A stretch of 9,057 nucleotides of DNA from an uncultured Rhodanobacteraceae bacterium (GTDB lineage Bacteria; Pseudomonadota; Gammaproteobacteria; Xanthomonadales; Rhodanobacteraceae), in assembly GCA_913053815.1 (NCBI GenBank), contig CAJXGK010000058.1, positions 1 to 9,057 of the forward strand, given 5' to 3'. Positions 8,171 to 9,057 of the stretch are shown here, piece after piece (positions within the stretch are counted from its first letter, which is position 1; each line of letters starts with the position of its first letter). A program made the translations under genes and the position numbers. A model generated the notes under the pieces. It searched no databases. It was given only the letters and a program-made list of their open reading frames with translations, and was not told the origin of the DNA.

Positions 8171-8581
8171 ATGCGTGGTCCACTGGTACAGCGTGTAATA
8201 CACAGGAAGTACCGGGCCTTCGCGCGAGTTGGGCCGCAACAGACCTTGTGAATTTGCATAGAAGGTCTGTACGGGGCCGTGAGGGGGAATAATCCGGATC
8301 AACACCAGTCTTCCAGAAACACGGTACTCCTCGATCTTGTCACCATGTTCATGGTGGGTAATCACCTCCGGCTTCATCCCAGGCAGTTCGATCACCTTGT
8401 TCCCATGGGAAGGAGCAGAACGTGGCGGCGCAGGCGACACAGTGGATTGCGGCACTACCGATTCGAGATTCGGCGGCGGCGGTACAGTGACCGGAGGCGG
8501 TGGCGCATTCTGTGCCATAGCGCTGAATGCCAACATCAGCGTGGGGATCGCCAGCAGGCTGGTTCGGATTCTGTGCTGCAT
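8168..8581 (-). CDS. DUF2782 secreted protein
   Basis: The 137-residue product starts with a signal peptide: basic MQHRIR, a hydrophobic stretch to about residue 20, and a likely cleavage site AMA|QN after 23. A proline-rich linker (26-60) follows, then a small domain with EVITHHEHGDKIEEYRVSGR and LVLIRIIPPHGPVQTFY, matching the DUF2782 pattern of EEYRV-x-G-x-LY-I-V-P. No lipobox cysteine is present, so it should be periplasmic and soluble. The start has a strong AAGGAG site six bases upstream. In pseudomonads the family is found next to polA, as here, but its function is unknown. The last residues QWTTH and the TGA at 8168-8170 border or lie inside the IS remnant, so the native C-terminus may have been changed by a few residues. 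Confidence 0.85.
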   Translation of the reverse strand: MQHRIRTSLLAIPTLMLAFSAMAQNAPPPPVTVPPPPNLESVVPQSTVSPAPPRSAPSHGNKVIELPGMKPEVITHHEHGDKIEEYRVSGRLVLIRIIPPHGPVQTFYANSQGLLRPNSREGPVLPVYYTLYQWTTH

Positions 8582-8849
8582 AACATGCTCCTTGGCTGAG
8601 GTCTAGGTTTGAGCATACCAGCCGCCTGGCCAAACTGTACTCACCAATGCTTGGCGATCCACGCCTTTGCGTAAGCAAGTGTTCAGCCAAGCCCCGGAGT
8701 CTGGGAAGACTCCCCCATCGGGTTGGTCATCATCACCCATACAGGGAACCGAGTCCTCGCTATGCTAGGCCCGCATTAGCAAGTTCGCTACGTGAAGCCG
8801 CTGCCAACGAAGCGCACTCCCGATCCTGTGGCATACGAGAATCTACCCC
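8582..8849. promoter_or_regulatory. Divergent DUF2782-polA intergenic region with several inverted repeats
   Basis: Facing the DUF2782 gene, TGGTATGCT (minus strand, 8612-8620) is an extended -10 box about 30 bases before its ATG; no clear -35 is seen. Facing polA, TATGCT at 8761-8766 follows CATACA at 8738-8743 by 17 bases, a modest promoter with a leader of about 80 bases. Between them lie a 7-bp inverted repeat (GCTTGGC 8649-8655, GCCAAGC 8686-8692) that encloses a small hairpin ACGC-CTTT-GCGT (8661-8672), a perfect 7-bp stem with a GGGA loop (8696-8713), and GGGT/ACCC (8720-8738). No T-tract follows the stems, so they do not look like rho-independent terminators. Confidence 0.45.
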
Positions 8850-9057
8850 ATGTCCAAGTTCATCCTGATCGACGGATCGTCCTATCTGTACCGCGCCTTC
8901 CATGCACTGCCCCCCCTGAGCAACGCCGTGGGCGAACCCACCGGGGCCTTGTTCGGCGTGGCCAACATGTTGCGCGCCAGCCTCGCCGAGCAACCCGACT
9001 ACATTGCCTTTGTCACCGATGCCCCCGGACCGAACTTCCGTCATCGTCTGTATCCGG
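8850..9057 (+). CDS. polA: DNA polymerase I, N-terminal fragment (3' end outside window)
   Basis: The first 69 residues of DNA polymerase I are present and the frame is open at the window edge. They belong to the 5'-3' exonuclease domain that removes RNA primers and flaps. [20 protein letters not shown] carries the metal-binding D8 (D13 in E. coli), [14 protein letters not shown] is the conserved helix region, and [18 protein letters not shown] carries D58 (D63 in E. coli). The GPNFRH stretch differs from E. coli GKTFRD but resembles APSFRH of Taq polymerase. The ATG at 8850 has only a weak GAGA ribosome site; the homology starts exactly there. It is transcribed away from the DUF2782 gene. 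Confidence 0.96.
   Translation, partial: MSKFILIDGSSYLYRAFHALPPLSNAVGEPTGALFGVANMLRASLAEQPDYIAFVTDAPGPNFRHRLYP

Noticed and set aside
7987..8259. 90-codon minus-strand frame across the IS remnant
   Set aside because: It overlaps the end of the DUF2782 gene in another frame, is rich in C and S, and is antisense to the orfA remnant, so it is a shadow.
8696..8713. Perfect 7-bp stem-loop as a rho-independent terminator
   Set aside because: No T-tract follows on either strand, and no gene ends close by; it is kept only as part of the structured intergenic region.
8783..8800. TACGTGAAG as a parS half-site before polA
   Set aside because: Only the centre and one side resemble parS; the other half does not match.

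Overview
The window holds seven complete protein-coding genes, two partial ones at its edges, and one broken insertion-sequence remnant. It looks like chromosome from a gammaproteobacterium of moderate to fairly high GC. The pieces that suggest this are a Mg-type (cysteine-free) HemB, an RsmG-ParA-ParB run, and a DUF2782 secreted protein next to polA. The PolA N-terminus and the order parB then DPM1-like glycosyltransferase recall Xanthomonadales from memory, but this was not tested against any database.

Layout, left to right. Bases 1-1079 (+) are the C-terminal part of an ankyrin-repeat protein. It converges, with a 13-base gap, on a minus-strand pair: hemB (start reassigned to 3960) followed 42 bases later by a KefB/KefC-like K+/H+ antiporter (2925-1093). 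A divergent intergenic region (3961-4269) holds a likely hemB -10 element and, facing the other way, a 19-bp dyad overlapping a possible promoter. Then comes a plus-strand series: a 143-residue mini SPFH/band-7-like membrane protein, rsmG (start reassigned to 4782), parA (4-base overlap with rsmG), parB, and a soluble family-2 glycosyltransferase.

After the glycosyltransferase, 7934-8170 contains a 10-bp tandem duplication and then the left end of an IS3-family element with the first ~28 codons of its orfA. The remnant runs straight into the 3' end of a minus-strand DUF2782 gene, whose stop codon appears to lie in IS-derived sequence. This may mark a rearrangement junction between the par block and the polA block. 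DUF2782 and polA (partial, 8850 to the window end) are divergently arranged around a 268-base region rich in inverted repeats, with TATGCT -10-like boxes facing both genes.

How the genes work together: hemB makes porphobilinogen for haem; the Kef-like protein exchanges K+ for H+; RsmG methylates 16S rRNA; ParA and ParB segregate the chromosome origin; PolA repairs and processes DNA. Most of the window is housekeeping. I did not find a clear new defence or mobile system. The parts most worth a second look are the IS remnant and its junction, the mini SPFH protein, the structured DUF2782-polA intergenic region and the altered regulatory loop of the Kef protein. I saw no tRNA, rRNA, CRISPR array, convincing parS site or canonical rho-independent terminator.
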